Made by a program: the position numbers and the translations under genes
Shown: in pieces, positions 8,096 through 16,196 of the stretch
Position numbering within the stretch: the first letter of the stretch is position 1
Layout of the letters: the number at the start of each line of letters is the position of its first letter
Notes under the pieces: generated by a model
Told to the model about the DNA's origin: nothing
The model's database searches: none
Seen by the model: only the letters and a program-made list of their open reading frames with translations
NCBI GenBank assembly: GCA_028689835.1
Contig: JAQVCK010000006.1
Location: 1-41,362, forward strand
DNA length: 41,362 nt
Reading direction: 5' to 3'
Source: Pygmaiobacter sp.
GTDB taxonomy: Bacteria; Bacillota; Clostridia; Oscillospirales; Ruminococcaceae

Positions 8096-9556
8096 TCATT
8101 CCAGGTTCGTATAGCCCATTAAAAATTCATCCACTTCGCGCGCCGCGGCACGCCCCTCATAAATAGCCCACACCACCAGCGACTGGCCGCGGTGCATATC
8201 CCCTGCGGTAAATACACGGGGGGCGGAGGATGCAAACCCGCCGGGGGCTGTTTCAACACAGCTGCGCGGGGTGCGCTTTAAGCCAAAGGCCGCGGGCACT
8301 TCGTCCTGCGGGCCCAAAAAACCTGCGGCAATCAGCAGCAGTTCGCAGTCCAACACTTCTTCGGTGCCGGCAACCGGCTTGAGGTCCGGCCCCAGCTTGA
8401 CTGTTTTTACCCCAACCAGCGAGCCCGCTTTGTCGCGCAACAGCTCGGCAATCGTCGTCTGGTAACGGCGGGGGTCCGCGCCAAATACGGCGATGGCCTC
8501 CTCCTGCCCGTAATCGGTCTTGGCGATTTTAGGCCATTCCGGCCAGGTGTTGGTGTCGGTGCGGGTGTCGGGTGCTTTTGGCATCATTTCCAGCTGCACC
8601 ACCGACTTGCACCCGTGGCGGATTGACGTGCCCACGCAGTCGTTGCCGGTGTCGCCGCCGCCCACAATCACAACATTTTTGCCCTTTGCCGAAATAAAGG
8701 CATTGTCTTTTAAATTGCTGTCCAGCAGGCTTTTGGTGGTCGCTTTCAAAAAGTCCACGGCAAAGTACACGCCGTCGCCCTCGCGGCCCGGCACTTTTAA
8801 GTCCCGCGGGTTTGCGGCGCCACAGCACAATACCACCGCGTCATAGCCGCGCAGCAACTCTTTTGCCGAAAGGTCTTTGCCCACTTCGACCCTGGTGCGG
8901 AATTCGACCCCCTCCGCCGCCATCAGGTCGGTGCGGCGACTGACAATCTGCTTTTCCAGCTTCATGTTGGGGATGCCGTACATCATCAGCCCGCCCACGC
9001 GGTCGGCACGCTCGAACACCGTGACGGTGTGCCCGCGGTGGTTTAATTGGTCGGCGGCGGCAAGGCCGGATGGCCCGCTGCCCACGACGGCTATGCGTTT
9101 GCCGGTGCGCACCTTGGGTGGGTTTGGCTGTACCAGCCCTTTTTGCCAGGCCTCTTCAATAATGCCCAGTTCGTTGTCCTTAATGGTCACGGGGTCGCCG
9201 TTCAGCCCGCAGGTGCAGGCGGTCTCGCACAGTGCCGGGCAAACGCGGCCGGTGAATTCGGGGAAATTGTTGGTCTTCATCAGCCGTTGCAATGCGTGGC
9301 CAAAGTTGCCGGTGTAAACAAGGTCGTTCCACTCCGGGATTAAGTTGTGGATGGGGCAGCCGGAGACCATGCCGTTCAGCACGGCGCCCGACTGGCAGAA
9401 CGGCACGCCGCACTCCATGCAGCGCGCGCCCTGTGTGCGGCGCTCTTCTTCGCTGAGCAGCGGGTGAAATTCATTGTAATGGGTGATGCGCTCGAGAGGT
9501 GACTCGCTGGGATTCACCTTGCGCTGATACTCCAGAAAACCGGTGGGCTTGCCCAT
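8096..9556 (-). CDS. gltD: Glutamate synthase (NADPH) small subunit
   Basis: This 486-residue flavoprotein takes electrons from NADPH and passes them through iron-sulfur clusters to GltB. N-terminal cysteines (C46, C49, C54, C67 and C106, C110, C114) build the two 4Fe-4S sites of the ferredoxin-like domain. GSGPSG at 159-164 is the FAD-binding loop, GGGDTGND about residue 300 is the NADPH-binding loop, and the C-terminal TAGDMHRGQ closes the FAD site. Its ATG overlaps the gltB stop by one base (TGATG), a sign of coupled translation at fixed ratio. Length is typical. Confidence 0.96.
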   Translation of the reverse strand: MGKPTGFLEYQRKVNPSESPLERITHYNEFHPLLSEEERRTQGARCMECGVPFCQSGAVLNGMVSGCPIHNLIPEWNDLVYTGNFGHALQRLMKTNNFPEFTGRVCPALCETACTCGLNGDPVTIKDNELGIIEEAWQKGLVQPNPPKVRTGKRIAVVGSGPSGLAAADQLNHRGHTVTVFERADRVGGLMMYGIPNMKLEKQIVSRRTDLMAAEGVEFRTRVEVGKDLSAKELLRGYDAVVLCCGAANPRDLKVPGREGDGVYFAVDFLKATTKSLLDSNLKDNAFISAKGKNVVIVGGGDTGNDCVGTSIRHGCKSVVQLEMMPKAPDTRTDTNTWPEWPKIAKTDYGQEEAIAVFGADPRRYQTTIAELLRDKAGSLVGVKTVKLGPDLKPVAGTEEVLDCELLLIAAGFLGPQDEVPAAFGLKRTPRSCVETAPGGFASSAPRVFTAGDMHRGQSLVVWAIYEGRAAAREVDEFLMGYTNLE

Positions 9557-12500
9557 CAGCGTTCCCCTCCTCTCGTATTCACATAAAAGGCCTCAACTTC
9601 GGCCTGCTCGCGGTTCATGCCCTTCTCTTCCATCTGGGCAATGGTGCGCAGCATGCGGTCGTAGTCGTAAGGCAGTATTTTTTTGAAGAACGGCAGATAG
9701 CGGCCAAAATCGGCCAGAATAGCCTTGCCGCGCGCAGAACCGGTAGCCGTGGCATGCTGGCTGATCAAATCTTTCAGCTCGGCAATGTCGTGCTTTTCGG
9801 TGACCTGCTCCATTGACACAAACTCTTTATTGAGCCGCATGTAAAGGTCGCGCCCCTCATCCAGCACATAGGCGACACCGCCCGACATGCCGGCGGCAAA
9901 GTTTTTGCCGGTGCGGCCCAAAACCACCGCGCGCCCGCCGGTCATGTACTCGCAGCCGTGGTCGCCCACGCCCTCTACCACCGCAATGGCGCCGGAGTTG
10001 CGCACGCAAAAGCGCTCGCCCGCGACACCGCACACAAAGGCCTTGCCGGAGGTAGCGCCGTACAGCGCCACATTGCCGATGATGATGTTTTCATCCGCCG
10101 CAAACGGGCTGCCCTTGGGCGGGTAGACAATCAGCTTGCCACCCGAGAGCCCCTTGCCAAAGTAGTCGTTGGAATCGCCCTCTAGCTCCAGCGTGAGGCC
10201 GCGCGGGATAAACGCGCCAAACGACTGCCCGCCGCCGCCGTTGCACTTTACGGTAATGGTGTCATCGGCAAGGCCCCCGCTGTATTTGCGCGTCAAATCA
10301 GAGCCCAAAATGGTGCCCAGCGTGCGGTTGGTGGACGACACCGGGATTTCGACCCTTGCCTTTTCGCCTTTTTCAAGTGCCTTTTGCAGCTTCTTTTCCA
10401 GCAGGCTGAGGTCCAGCGTGTCCTGCAACTTAAAGTCAAACACATCGGCAGGGTCAAAGTGGCGTTTTACGCCGGTGCCCAGCCACGGGTTTGCCAGCAC
10501 GCCCGAAAGGTCTATTTTTGCGGCGCGGCCATTGACGGCGTGGCGACGCACCTGCAACAGGTCGGTGCGGCCCACCAACTCGTCCACGGTGCGCACGCCC
10601 AGCTTTGCCATGTGTTCACGCAACTCTTGCGCAATAAAGCGCATAAAGTTTGCCACATACTCGGGCTTGCCGCGAAAACGCTTGCGCAGCTCTGGGTTTT
10701 GGGTGGCAACGCCCACGGGGCAGGTGTCGAGGTTGCACACCCGCATCATCACGCAGCCCATTGTCACTAGCGGCGCGGTGGCAAAACCAAATTCCTCTGC
10801 GCCCAGCATGCAGGCAATGGCGACGTCGCGCCCGCTCATCAGCTTGCCGTCGGTCTCTATCACCACGCGCGAGCGCAGGCCGTTTTCCATCAGCGTCTGG
10901 TGGGTTTCGGCAAGGCCCAGCTCCCACGGCAGGCCGGCCGAGTGGATGGACATGCGGGGGGCGGCGCCGGTGCCGCCGTCATGGCCGGAGATCAGCACCA
11001 CCTGTGCGCCCGCTTTGGCCACACCGGCGGCAATGGTGCCCACGCCTGCCTCTGACACCAGCTTGACCGAAATGCGCGCCTGCCGGTTGGCATTTTTTAA
11101 GTCGTAAATCAGCTGGGCAAGGTCTTCAATGGAATAAATGTCGTGGTGCGGCGGCGGCGAAATGAGCGACACGCCCGCGGTGGAATGCCGTGTTTTCGCA
11201 ATCCACGGGTACACCTTTTTGCTGGGCAAATGCCCACCCTCGCCGGGCTTTGCACCCTGCGCCATTTTAATTTGAATTTCGTTTGCCGACACCAGATACT
11301 CTGACGTGACACCAAAGCGCCCGCTGGCCACCTGTTTGATGGCCGAGTTGCGGTCGGTGCCAAGGCGCTCGGGCCGCTCGCCACCCTCACCGGAGTTCGA
11401 CTTGCCGCCCAGCATGTTCATGGCCTGCGCCATGCACTCGTGTGCCTCCTGCGAAATAGAGCCGTAGCTCATTGCGCCGGTTTTAAACCGCTTCACAATC
11501 GAGTCGACACTTTCCACTTCTTCCAGCGGCAGCGGGGTATCGCTGTACTGAATTTCCAACAGGCCGCGCAGCGTGTGCGGGCTATTTTCATCGTCCACCA
11601 GTGCGGTGTACTGTTGAAACAACTCGTAATCGCCACGGCGGGTAGCCTCTTGCAGCAGGTGGATGGTCTGCGGGTTATACATATGGTCCTCGTACCCTGC
11701 GCGTGCCTTGTGTGCCCCCATCGAATCGAGTGTGAGGTCGGTGCCAAGGCCCAGCGGGTCAAACGCACGCGAATGGTTGCGGTCAACCAGCTGCGCAATT
11801 TCGTCGAGGCCTATGCCGCCCACGCGTGAAACGGTGCCGGTAAAGTACTCGTCAATAACCTCTTTTGAGATACCCACCGCCTCAAAAATGCGGGCGGACT
11901 GGTACGACTGCACGGTGGAAATGCCCATTTTAGAGGCAATTTTAACGATGCCTTGCAGAATGGCGTTGTTGTAATCATCCAGCGCGACATGGTAATCCTT
12001 GTCCAGCAGGCCCTCGTCAATCAGCTCGGCAATCGTCTCCTGCGCAAGGTAGGGGTTGATGGCGCGCGCACCATAGCCAAGCAACGTTGCAAAATGGTGC
12101 ACGTCGCGCGGCTCGGCAGATTCAAGCACGATGGACACCGCCGTGCGCTTGCGGGTGCGCACAAGGTATTGTTCCAGCGCTGAAACCGCCAGCAATGAGG
12201 GCAGTGCGACATGGTTTTCGTCCACCCCGCGGTCGGACAGAATAATGATATTCGCCCCAGCGCGGTAAGCGCGGTCCACCACCACAAACAGGTGGTCAAT
12301 CGCTCGCTCGATGGGGGTGTTTTTGTAGTACAGCATCGACACAGTCTCGACATGGAAACCCGGCTTTTTCATGTGCCGGATCTTCATCAGGTCAACCGAG
12401 GTGAGGATGGGGTTGTGCACCTGCAACACCTTGCAGTTTTCGGCCTTCTCTTGCAGCAGGTTACCGTCGTCGCCGATGTACACCGTGGTGTCGGTGACGA

Positions 12501-14103
12501 CCTCTTCGCGAATGGCGTCGATAGGCGGGTTGGTCACCTGTGCAAACAGCTGTTTAAAATAGTTGAACAGCGGCTGGCCCTTGTCGTCCAGCACGGCCAG
12601 CGGGATATCAATACCCATGGCGGCCGTCGGTTCGGCCCCGGTTTTCGCCATCGGCAAAATGGTATTTTTCACATCCTCATACGTATAGCCAAATGCCTTT
12701 TGCAGGCGGGCCAGCTCTTCGGGCGAGCGGCTTTCCACCCGCTGGTTCGGGATGGGCAGGTCGGCAAGGTGCAACAAATTTTTGTCCAGCCATTCGCCGT
12801 AGGGCTGGCGGGTGGCATAGCGTTTTTTCAGCTCGCTGTCCTCAATCACCTGCCCCTGCACCGTATCCACCAGCAGCATGCGGCCGGGCTTGAGGCGCGA
12901 TTTTTCAACGATTTTTTCCGGCGGGATATCCAGCACGCCCACCTCGGACGACAAAATCAGCCGCCCGTCACTGGTGACATAGTAGCGCGAGGGGCGCAGG
13001 CCGTTACGGTCCAGCACCGCCCCCACCATGTCGCCGTCTGAAAACAAAATCGACGCGGGGCCGTCCCATGGCTCCATCAAAATGGCGTAATACTGGTATA
13101 AGTCGCGTTTTGCGCGCGAAATGGCCTTGTCGTTGCTCCACGGCTCCGGGATTGTCACCATCACGGCAAGCGGCAGCTCCAACCCGGCCATCATCATAAA
13201 TTCCAGCGTGTTGTCTAAAATAGCCGAGTCGGACCCGCGGTTGTCCACGACCGGGTAAATTTTGTCGGCATCCGCATCCAATAGAGGCGAAGACATTGTC
13301 TCCTCCCGCGCCAGCATACGGTCGGCGTTGCCGCGAATGGTGTTGATCTCGCCATTGTGCAACAACATCCGGTTGGGGTGCGCACGCTCCCACGACGGGT
13401 TGGTGTTGGTAGAAAAGCGCGAGTGTACCAGCGCAATGGCCGACTGGTAGTCTTTGTCCTGCAAGTCCTTGTAAAAGCCGCGCAGCTGGTGCACTAAAAA
13501 CATGCCCTTGTACACAATGGTGCGGCTGGACAGCGAGCAGACATAGGTGGTGTCGGCAGACTGTTCAAACACGCGGCGCGCGATGTACAGCTTGCGGTCG
13601 AAATCCAGCCCCTTTTTCACGTTGGCGGGCCGGGCGACAAAACCCTGCTCGATAAACGGCATTTTGGCCAGCGCCTTGCTGCCCAGAATCGACGAATCGA
13701 CCGGCACCGTGCGCCAGCCTAAAAACTGCATGCCCTCTTTTTCGACGATGACTTCAAACATCTTGCGCGCCTGGCTGCGTTTTAGCGCGTCCTGTGGGAA
13801 AAAGAACATCCCCACGCCATAATCGCGCTCTTGCCCCAGCGTCAGCGACAGCTCCGCCGCCGCTTTTGCAAAAAAGCGGTGTGAAATTTGCAGCAGAATC
13901 CCCACACCATCGCCTGTTTTGCCCTCGGCGTCTTTGCCTGCACGGTGCTCTAGCTTTTCGACGATTTTCAGCGCGTCATCGACCGTTTTGTAGCTTTTAC
14001 GGCCCTTGATGTCAACCACTGCGCCAATACCACAGGCATCGTGCTCAAAGGCGGGGTCGTAAAGACCCTGCGGGGCAAACCCTTCCCTTCGTTCCATTTC
14101 CAT
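9556..14103 (-). CDS. gltB: Glutamate synthase large subunit
   Basis: This 1515-residue enzyme makes glutamate from glutamine and 2-oxoglutarate. A 23-residue propeptide should be removed to expose C24 (HDACGIG), the N-terminal nucleophile of the class II glutamine amidotransferase domain (about 24-430). A central domain follows, then the FMN-binding synthase barrel (about 860-1240) and the C-terminal glutamate-synthase beta-helix domain with its GGG/GNVALYGATSG repeats. C1117, C1123 and C1128 (CVMMRVCNLDTCPVG) bind the 3Fe-4S cluster. The ATG at 14103 is chosen because GAGGGG lies 11 nt upstream and the family starts close to the propeptide; the open frame extends further up but without a ribosome site. 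It is co-transcribed with gltD. Confidence 0.96.
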   Translation of the reverse strand: MEMERREGFAPQGLYDPAFEHDACGIGAVVDIKGRKSYKTVDDALKIVEKLEHRAGKDAEGKTGDGVGILLQISHRFFAKAAAELSLTLGQERDYGVGMFFFPQDALKRSQARKMFEVIVEKEGMQFLGWRTVPVDSSILGSKALAKMPFIEQGFVARPANVKKGLDFDRKLYIARRVFEQSADTTYVCSLSSRTIVYKGMFLVHQLRGFYKDLQDKDYQSAIALVHSRFSTNTNPSWERAHPNRMLLHNGEINTIRGNADRMLAREETMSSPLLDADADKIYPVVDNRGSDSAILDNTLEFMMMAGLELPLAVMVTIPEPWSNDKAISRAKRDLYQYYAILMEPWDGPASILFSDGDMVGAVLDRNGLRPSRYYVTSDGRLILSSEVGVLDIPPEKIVEKSRLKPGRMLLVDTVQGQVIEDSELKKRYATRQPYGEWLDKNLLHLADLPIPNQRVESRSPEELARLQKAFGYTYEDVKNTILPMAKTGAEPTAAMGIDIPLAVLDDKGQPLFNYFKQLFAQVTNPPIDAIREEVVTDTTVYIGDDGNLLQEKAENCKVLQVHNPILTSVDLMKIRHMKKPGFHVETVSMLYYKNTPIERAIDHLFVVVDRAYRAGANIIILSDRGVDENHVALPSLLAVSALEQYLVRTRKRTAVSIVLESAEPRDVHHFATLLGYGARAINPYLAQETIAELIDEGLLDKDYHVALDDYNNAILQGIVKIASKMGISTVQSYQSARIFEAVGISKEVIDEYFTGTVSRVGGIGLDEIAQLVDRNHSRAFDPLGLGTDLTLDSMGAHKARAGYEDHMYNPQTIHLLQEATRRGDYELFQQYTALVDDENSPHTLRGLLEIQYSDTPLPLEEVESVDSIVKRFKTGAMSYGSISQEAHECMAQAMNMLGGKSNSGEGGERPERLGTDRNSAIKQVASGRFGVTSEYLVSANEIQIKMAQGAKPGEGGHLPSKKVYPWIAKTRHSTAGVSLISPPPHHDIYSIEDLAQLIYDLKNANRQARISVKLVSEAGVGTIAAGVAKAGAQVVLISGHDGGTGAAPRMSIHSAGLPWELGLAETHQTLMENGLRSRVVIETDGKLMSGRDVAIACMLGAEEFGFATAPLVTMGCVMMRVCNLDTCPVGVATQNPELRKRFRGKPEYVANFMRFIAQELREHMAKLGVRTVDELVGRTDLLQVRRHAVNGRAAKIDLSGVLANPWLGTGVKRHFDPADVFDFKLQDTLDLSLLEKKLQKALEKGEKARVEIPVSSTNRTLGTILGSDLTRKYSGGLADDTITVKCNGGGGQSFGAFIPRGLTLELEGDSNDYFGKGLSGGKLIVYPPKGSPFAADENIIIGNVALYGATSGKAFVCGVAGERFCVRNSGAIAVVEGVGDHGCEYMTGGRAVVLGRTGKNFAAGMSGGVAYVLDEGRDLYMRLNKEFVSMEQVTEKHDIAELKDLISQHATATGSARGKAILADFGRYLPFFKKILPYDYDRMLRTIAQMEEKGMNREQAEVEAFYVNTRGGER

Positions 14104-14416
14104 ATTGCTATAAACCCCTCTTCTGGTAGGTGCTGGCACCGCCCGCAGCTGCATGGCACAGCACACCGCCGCTCCGCAAAGCCCTACTGGCACCACCGCC
14201 TGCAGGCAGTGGGCCGTTTACCTTATAAAAGGCAGCTTTGCGGCGCATTGGTGCGCCCTGTTTTATGGGCCGGTTCCCGACCGGCCTTTGGTACACAGGC
14301 AGTGCAAACCGAAGAACGTTTTCCACTTTCGTTTTAAAAGAATTACCCTCTAAAACGGTATGGAAAAAGGCGTTCTTCCCCCTACCCCTGGGTGAACGCC
14401 TTTGTTCTCCGTTAGT
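14104..14416 (-). ncRNA. Structured 5' leader of gltBD
   Basis: About 310 nt separate the predicted transcription start from gltB. On the minus-strand RNA there is first the terminator hairpin at 14364-14403, then GGCCGGU/ACCGGCC at 14268-14286 and GGCGCA-CCAA-UGCGCC at 14242-14257. A long-range 9-nt complement links 14235-14243 with 14174-14182. An 8-nt complement links 14371-14378, which overlaps the terminator 3' arm, with 14311-14318. GGTGCCAG occurs twice near the gene. No T-box core (GGGTGGNACCGCG) or other riboswitch motif is recognised, and no credible leader peptide is seen. Confidence 0.45.
14364..14403 (-). terminator. Promoter-proximal intrinsic terminator in the gltB leader
   Basis: AAAGGCGTTC pairs with GAACGCCTTT across an 18-nt loop, followed by more T (five T at 14368-14364). 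It lies only about 15 nt after the predicted start of transcription, so most transcripts could stop after roughly 50 nt unless termination is prevented. It could also end readthrough from the upstream operon. Confidence 0.75.
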
Positions 14417-14422
14417 GTTTCG

Positions 14423-14451
14423 AGTATACTGTTTTGGCCGTTTGCTGTCAA
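14423..14451 (-). promoter_or_regulatory. Promoter of gltBD
   Basis: TTGACA (14451-14446) and TATACT (14428-14423) are separated by 17 bp, a near-consensus vegetative promoter. It is the only good candidate in the 488-bp gap between the GNAT gene and gltB. Confidence 0.8.
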
Positions 14452-14550
14452 GCAAACTGCCGGTCTTTCTGGTACTTTGTGCCTCTTTTTGGGTCTTTTA
14501 TGAAATCAGTATGCAAAATAATGCATTGTATTGTATATAATTACAACTGT

Positions 14551-14574
14551 GCCCACACCAGTGACGGTGCGGGC
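14551..14574 (-). terminator. Hairpin after the salvage operon, weak terminator
   Basis: GCCCGCACC pairs with GGTGTGGGC (one G-U pair) around a 6-nt loop, 17 nt after the GNAT stop. The tract that follows (ACAGTTGTAATTAT) is not a proper T run, so termination may be partial and some transcripts may reach the gltB leader terminator. Confidence 0.45.
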
Positions 14575-14591
14575 TGTGTGCGGTTTTCCTG

Positions 14592-15107
14592 CTATTCACC
14601 CTGTTGTTCAGCTTTGCGCTTTTGTGCGGCAAGGCGCCCACCGATAAAATGGCGGTAAAGCCCCGGCTCGGACCCGGGTATCACAAAGGCGTTTACCGTG
14701 CGGCGGTAAAACTCTTCGGGGCCCACCCCGCCAATGATGGCATAGGCATACCCCTCTTCTCGCATCGCGTGCAGCGCTTTCAGCAGCAGGGCCTTGCCAA
14801 GGCCTTTGCCGCGGTACTGCTCCAGCACCATGGTGGGGCCAAAAAAGTCGGGGGCGGTGGCGTCATAGCAGGCATAGCCCAAAATCTCGGTGCCCTGCAA
14901 TGCAATAAAGCAGGATACCGGCTGGCGGAAAAAGCAGACTTCGCACTCCGAAACTGCGCTTGGGTAGGCGTTTTGCTGCATCCACGCAAGCACCCGGTGC
15001 TTGTCCGGCGGCAAGGGGCGCACCAGCTCAATGCCCTGCGCGAATAGCGCCTCGCACAGCGGGCGCTCGTCGGGCAAATCCAATAAAGAAACCAGCATAT
15101 CCGGCAT
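14592..15107 (-). CDS. GNAT acetyltransferase, candidate GlmA-like glucosaminide N-acetyltransferase
   Basis: This 171-residue GCN5-type acetyltransferase is the last gene of the peptidoglycan-salvage operon, 19 nt after the serine hydrolase gene. The acetyl-CoA loop is EQYRGKGLGKALL (about 97-109), and GVGPEEFYRRTVNAFVIPGSEPGLYRHFI near the C-terminus resembles motif B. In Clostridium acetobutylicum a GNAT (GlmA) encoded beside nagZ and murK re-acetylates glucosamine from de-N-acetylated cell wall. By analogy this gene may do the same for imported sugars. That is inference from context; the acceptor cannot be read from the sequence. The ATG has AGGGG 9 nt upstream. Confidence 0.8.
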   Translation of the reverse strand: MPDMLVSLLDLPDERPLCEALFAQGIELVRPLPPDKHRVLAWMQQNAYPSAVSECEVCFFRQPVSCFIALQGTEILGYACYDATAPDFFGPTMVLEQYRGKGLGKALLLKALHAMREEGYAYAIIGGVGPEEFYRRTVNAFVIPGSEPGLYRHFIGGRLAAQKRKAEQQGE

Positions 15108-15126
15108 CGTGTTGTTCCCCTTTCAC

Positions 15127-16191
15127 TTAGCGGGCTAAAAAAGCACGCAATACTGCTTCGTGTACCTGGGTGCGGCACGCCGTCAAATCCGGCGGGGTGG
15201 TTTGCCCCGGCACGGCAAGGCGGTTTGTCAAAAGCGCCATGCCAACGCCATGCGCGGGCGACAGCCACAGGCTGGTGCCGGTAAAACCGGTATGCCCGCA
15301 GCCATCGGGGTATTTTGCGTCACACTCAAAGCCCAGCCCGCGCCCTACGCCGACATCCTGCATGGCCTGCACCAGCAGCCCGCTTTGCGCGCACAGGTAC
15401 CGCCGGCCCAGTGCCACAAGGGCGTCTGCCGGGCCAAACAGCCCCGCGTGCCCGCTGACACCGCCAAAATAATACCAGCAGTTGCCGTCGTTTGCCTGCC
15501 CGGTGACCGGCTGCCATTTGCTGCGAAAGCCGCCAAACGCAAGGCCGCGGTCGGCGCACATTTTTTCTTCTACCCCGTTGCCAAAACAGCCGATGGCAAT
15601 GCGGCCGGGCCCGCGCAGGCGGGCCGGCACCGGGGTGCCTTTTATAAAATACAGCGGGCCCTGCTGCTGTGTAGAAAGCCCAAGCTGCACAAGGGCTTGC
15701 GGCAGCGGCCGGCCGGTGGTCTGCTCTACCAGCTTGCCCAGCAAAATAAAATTGAGGTCGCTGTACCGCATGCCGCTTTGTGCCGGGTTTTCTGCCAGCA
15801 CCTTTGCCAGCAGCGGGTAAAACGGCCCGCCCTGTGTGTAAAACGGGTACCACGGCAGCAGGCCGGACGTATGGGTGAGCAACTGCGTAAGCGTAATTTC
15901 GCCCAGCCTTTGCTGTAGCACCGGGTACTCTGCCGTTTGTGGCAGCAACGGGGCCAGCGTGTCGGCTAGCGCAAAGGCCCCCTGCTCTGCCAGCAGTAAC
16001 ACCGCCGTTGTGGTAAACAGCTTGGTCAGCGAAGCAAAGTCAAACCAGGTATTTGCATTTGCAGTACCGCAGGCACCACGAAACAAAATCTCATCCCGCG
16101 TAAACACCGCATACGCGGCGTCCGGGTAACAGCCCGCCGCGCGGTAGCTTTCAATTAATTCTACTGCCTGCTGAAAAGAAGTGTCCGCCAT
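15127..16191 (-). CDS. Beta-lactamase-fold serine hydrolase, AmiE-like (N-acetylmuramyl-L-alanine amidase candidate)
   Basis: This 354-residue protein has the class C beta-lactamase/penicillin-binding fold: the nucleophile motif SLTK at S54-K57, the tyrosine motif YSD at 143-145 and a later HTGFTGTSL segment in place of KTG. In Bacillus subtilis the homologous position in the mur-nagZ cluster is held by AmiE (YbbE), an amidase of this fold that removes the stem peptide from MurNAc after NagZ has acted. No signal peptide or transmembrane segment is present, so it should work in the cytoplasm. The ATG at 16191 follows GAGAGG by 8 nt and is 5 nt beyond the nagZ stop; an upstream GTG is less likely. 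An esterase role remains possible. Confidence 0.8.
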   Translation of the reverse strand: MADTSFQQAVELIESYRAAGCYPDAAYAVFTRDEILFRGACGTANANTWFDFASLTKLFTTTAVLLLAEQGAFALADTLAPLLPQTAEYPVLQQRLGEITLTQLLTHTSGLLPWYPFYTQGGPFYPLLAKVLAENPAQSGMRYSDLNFILLGKLVEQTTGRPLPQALVQLGLSTQQQGPLYFIKGTPVPARLRGPGRIAIGCFGNGVEEKMCADRGLAFGGFRSKWQPVTGQANDGNCWYYFGGVSGHAGLFGPADALVALGRRYLCAQSGLLVQAMQDVGVGRGLGFECDAKYPDGCGHTGFTGTSLWLSPAHGVGMALLTNRLAVPGQTTPPDLTACRTQVHEAVLRAFLAR

Positions 16192-16196
16192 CGTTT

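Noticed and set aside
9047-9343. Plus-strand frames inside gltD
   Set aside because: They are shadows of the conserved GltD coding sequence with no independent support.
10169-11107. Long plus-strand open frame (312 codons) inside gltB, and others such as 12211-13041
   Set aside because: They lie antisense to a gene with full family motifs, lack ribosome sites, and have the Arg/Ser/Pro/Gly-rich composition of shadow frames in GC-rich DNA.
14104-14196. N-terminal extension of gltB starting from a GTG at 14196
   Set aside because: There is no ribosome site, and the extra 31 residues do not resemble the GltB propeptide, which begins near the ATG at 14103.
14161-14200. T-box antiterminator core in the gltB leader (GGTGGTGCCAG)
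   Set aside because: The invariant ACCGCG half of the T-box sequence is missing, and no specifier stem was found.
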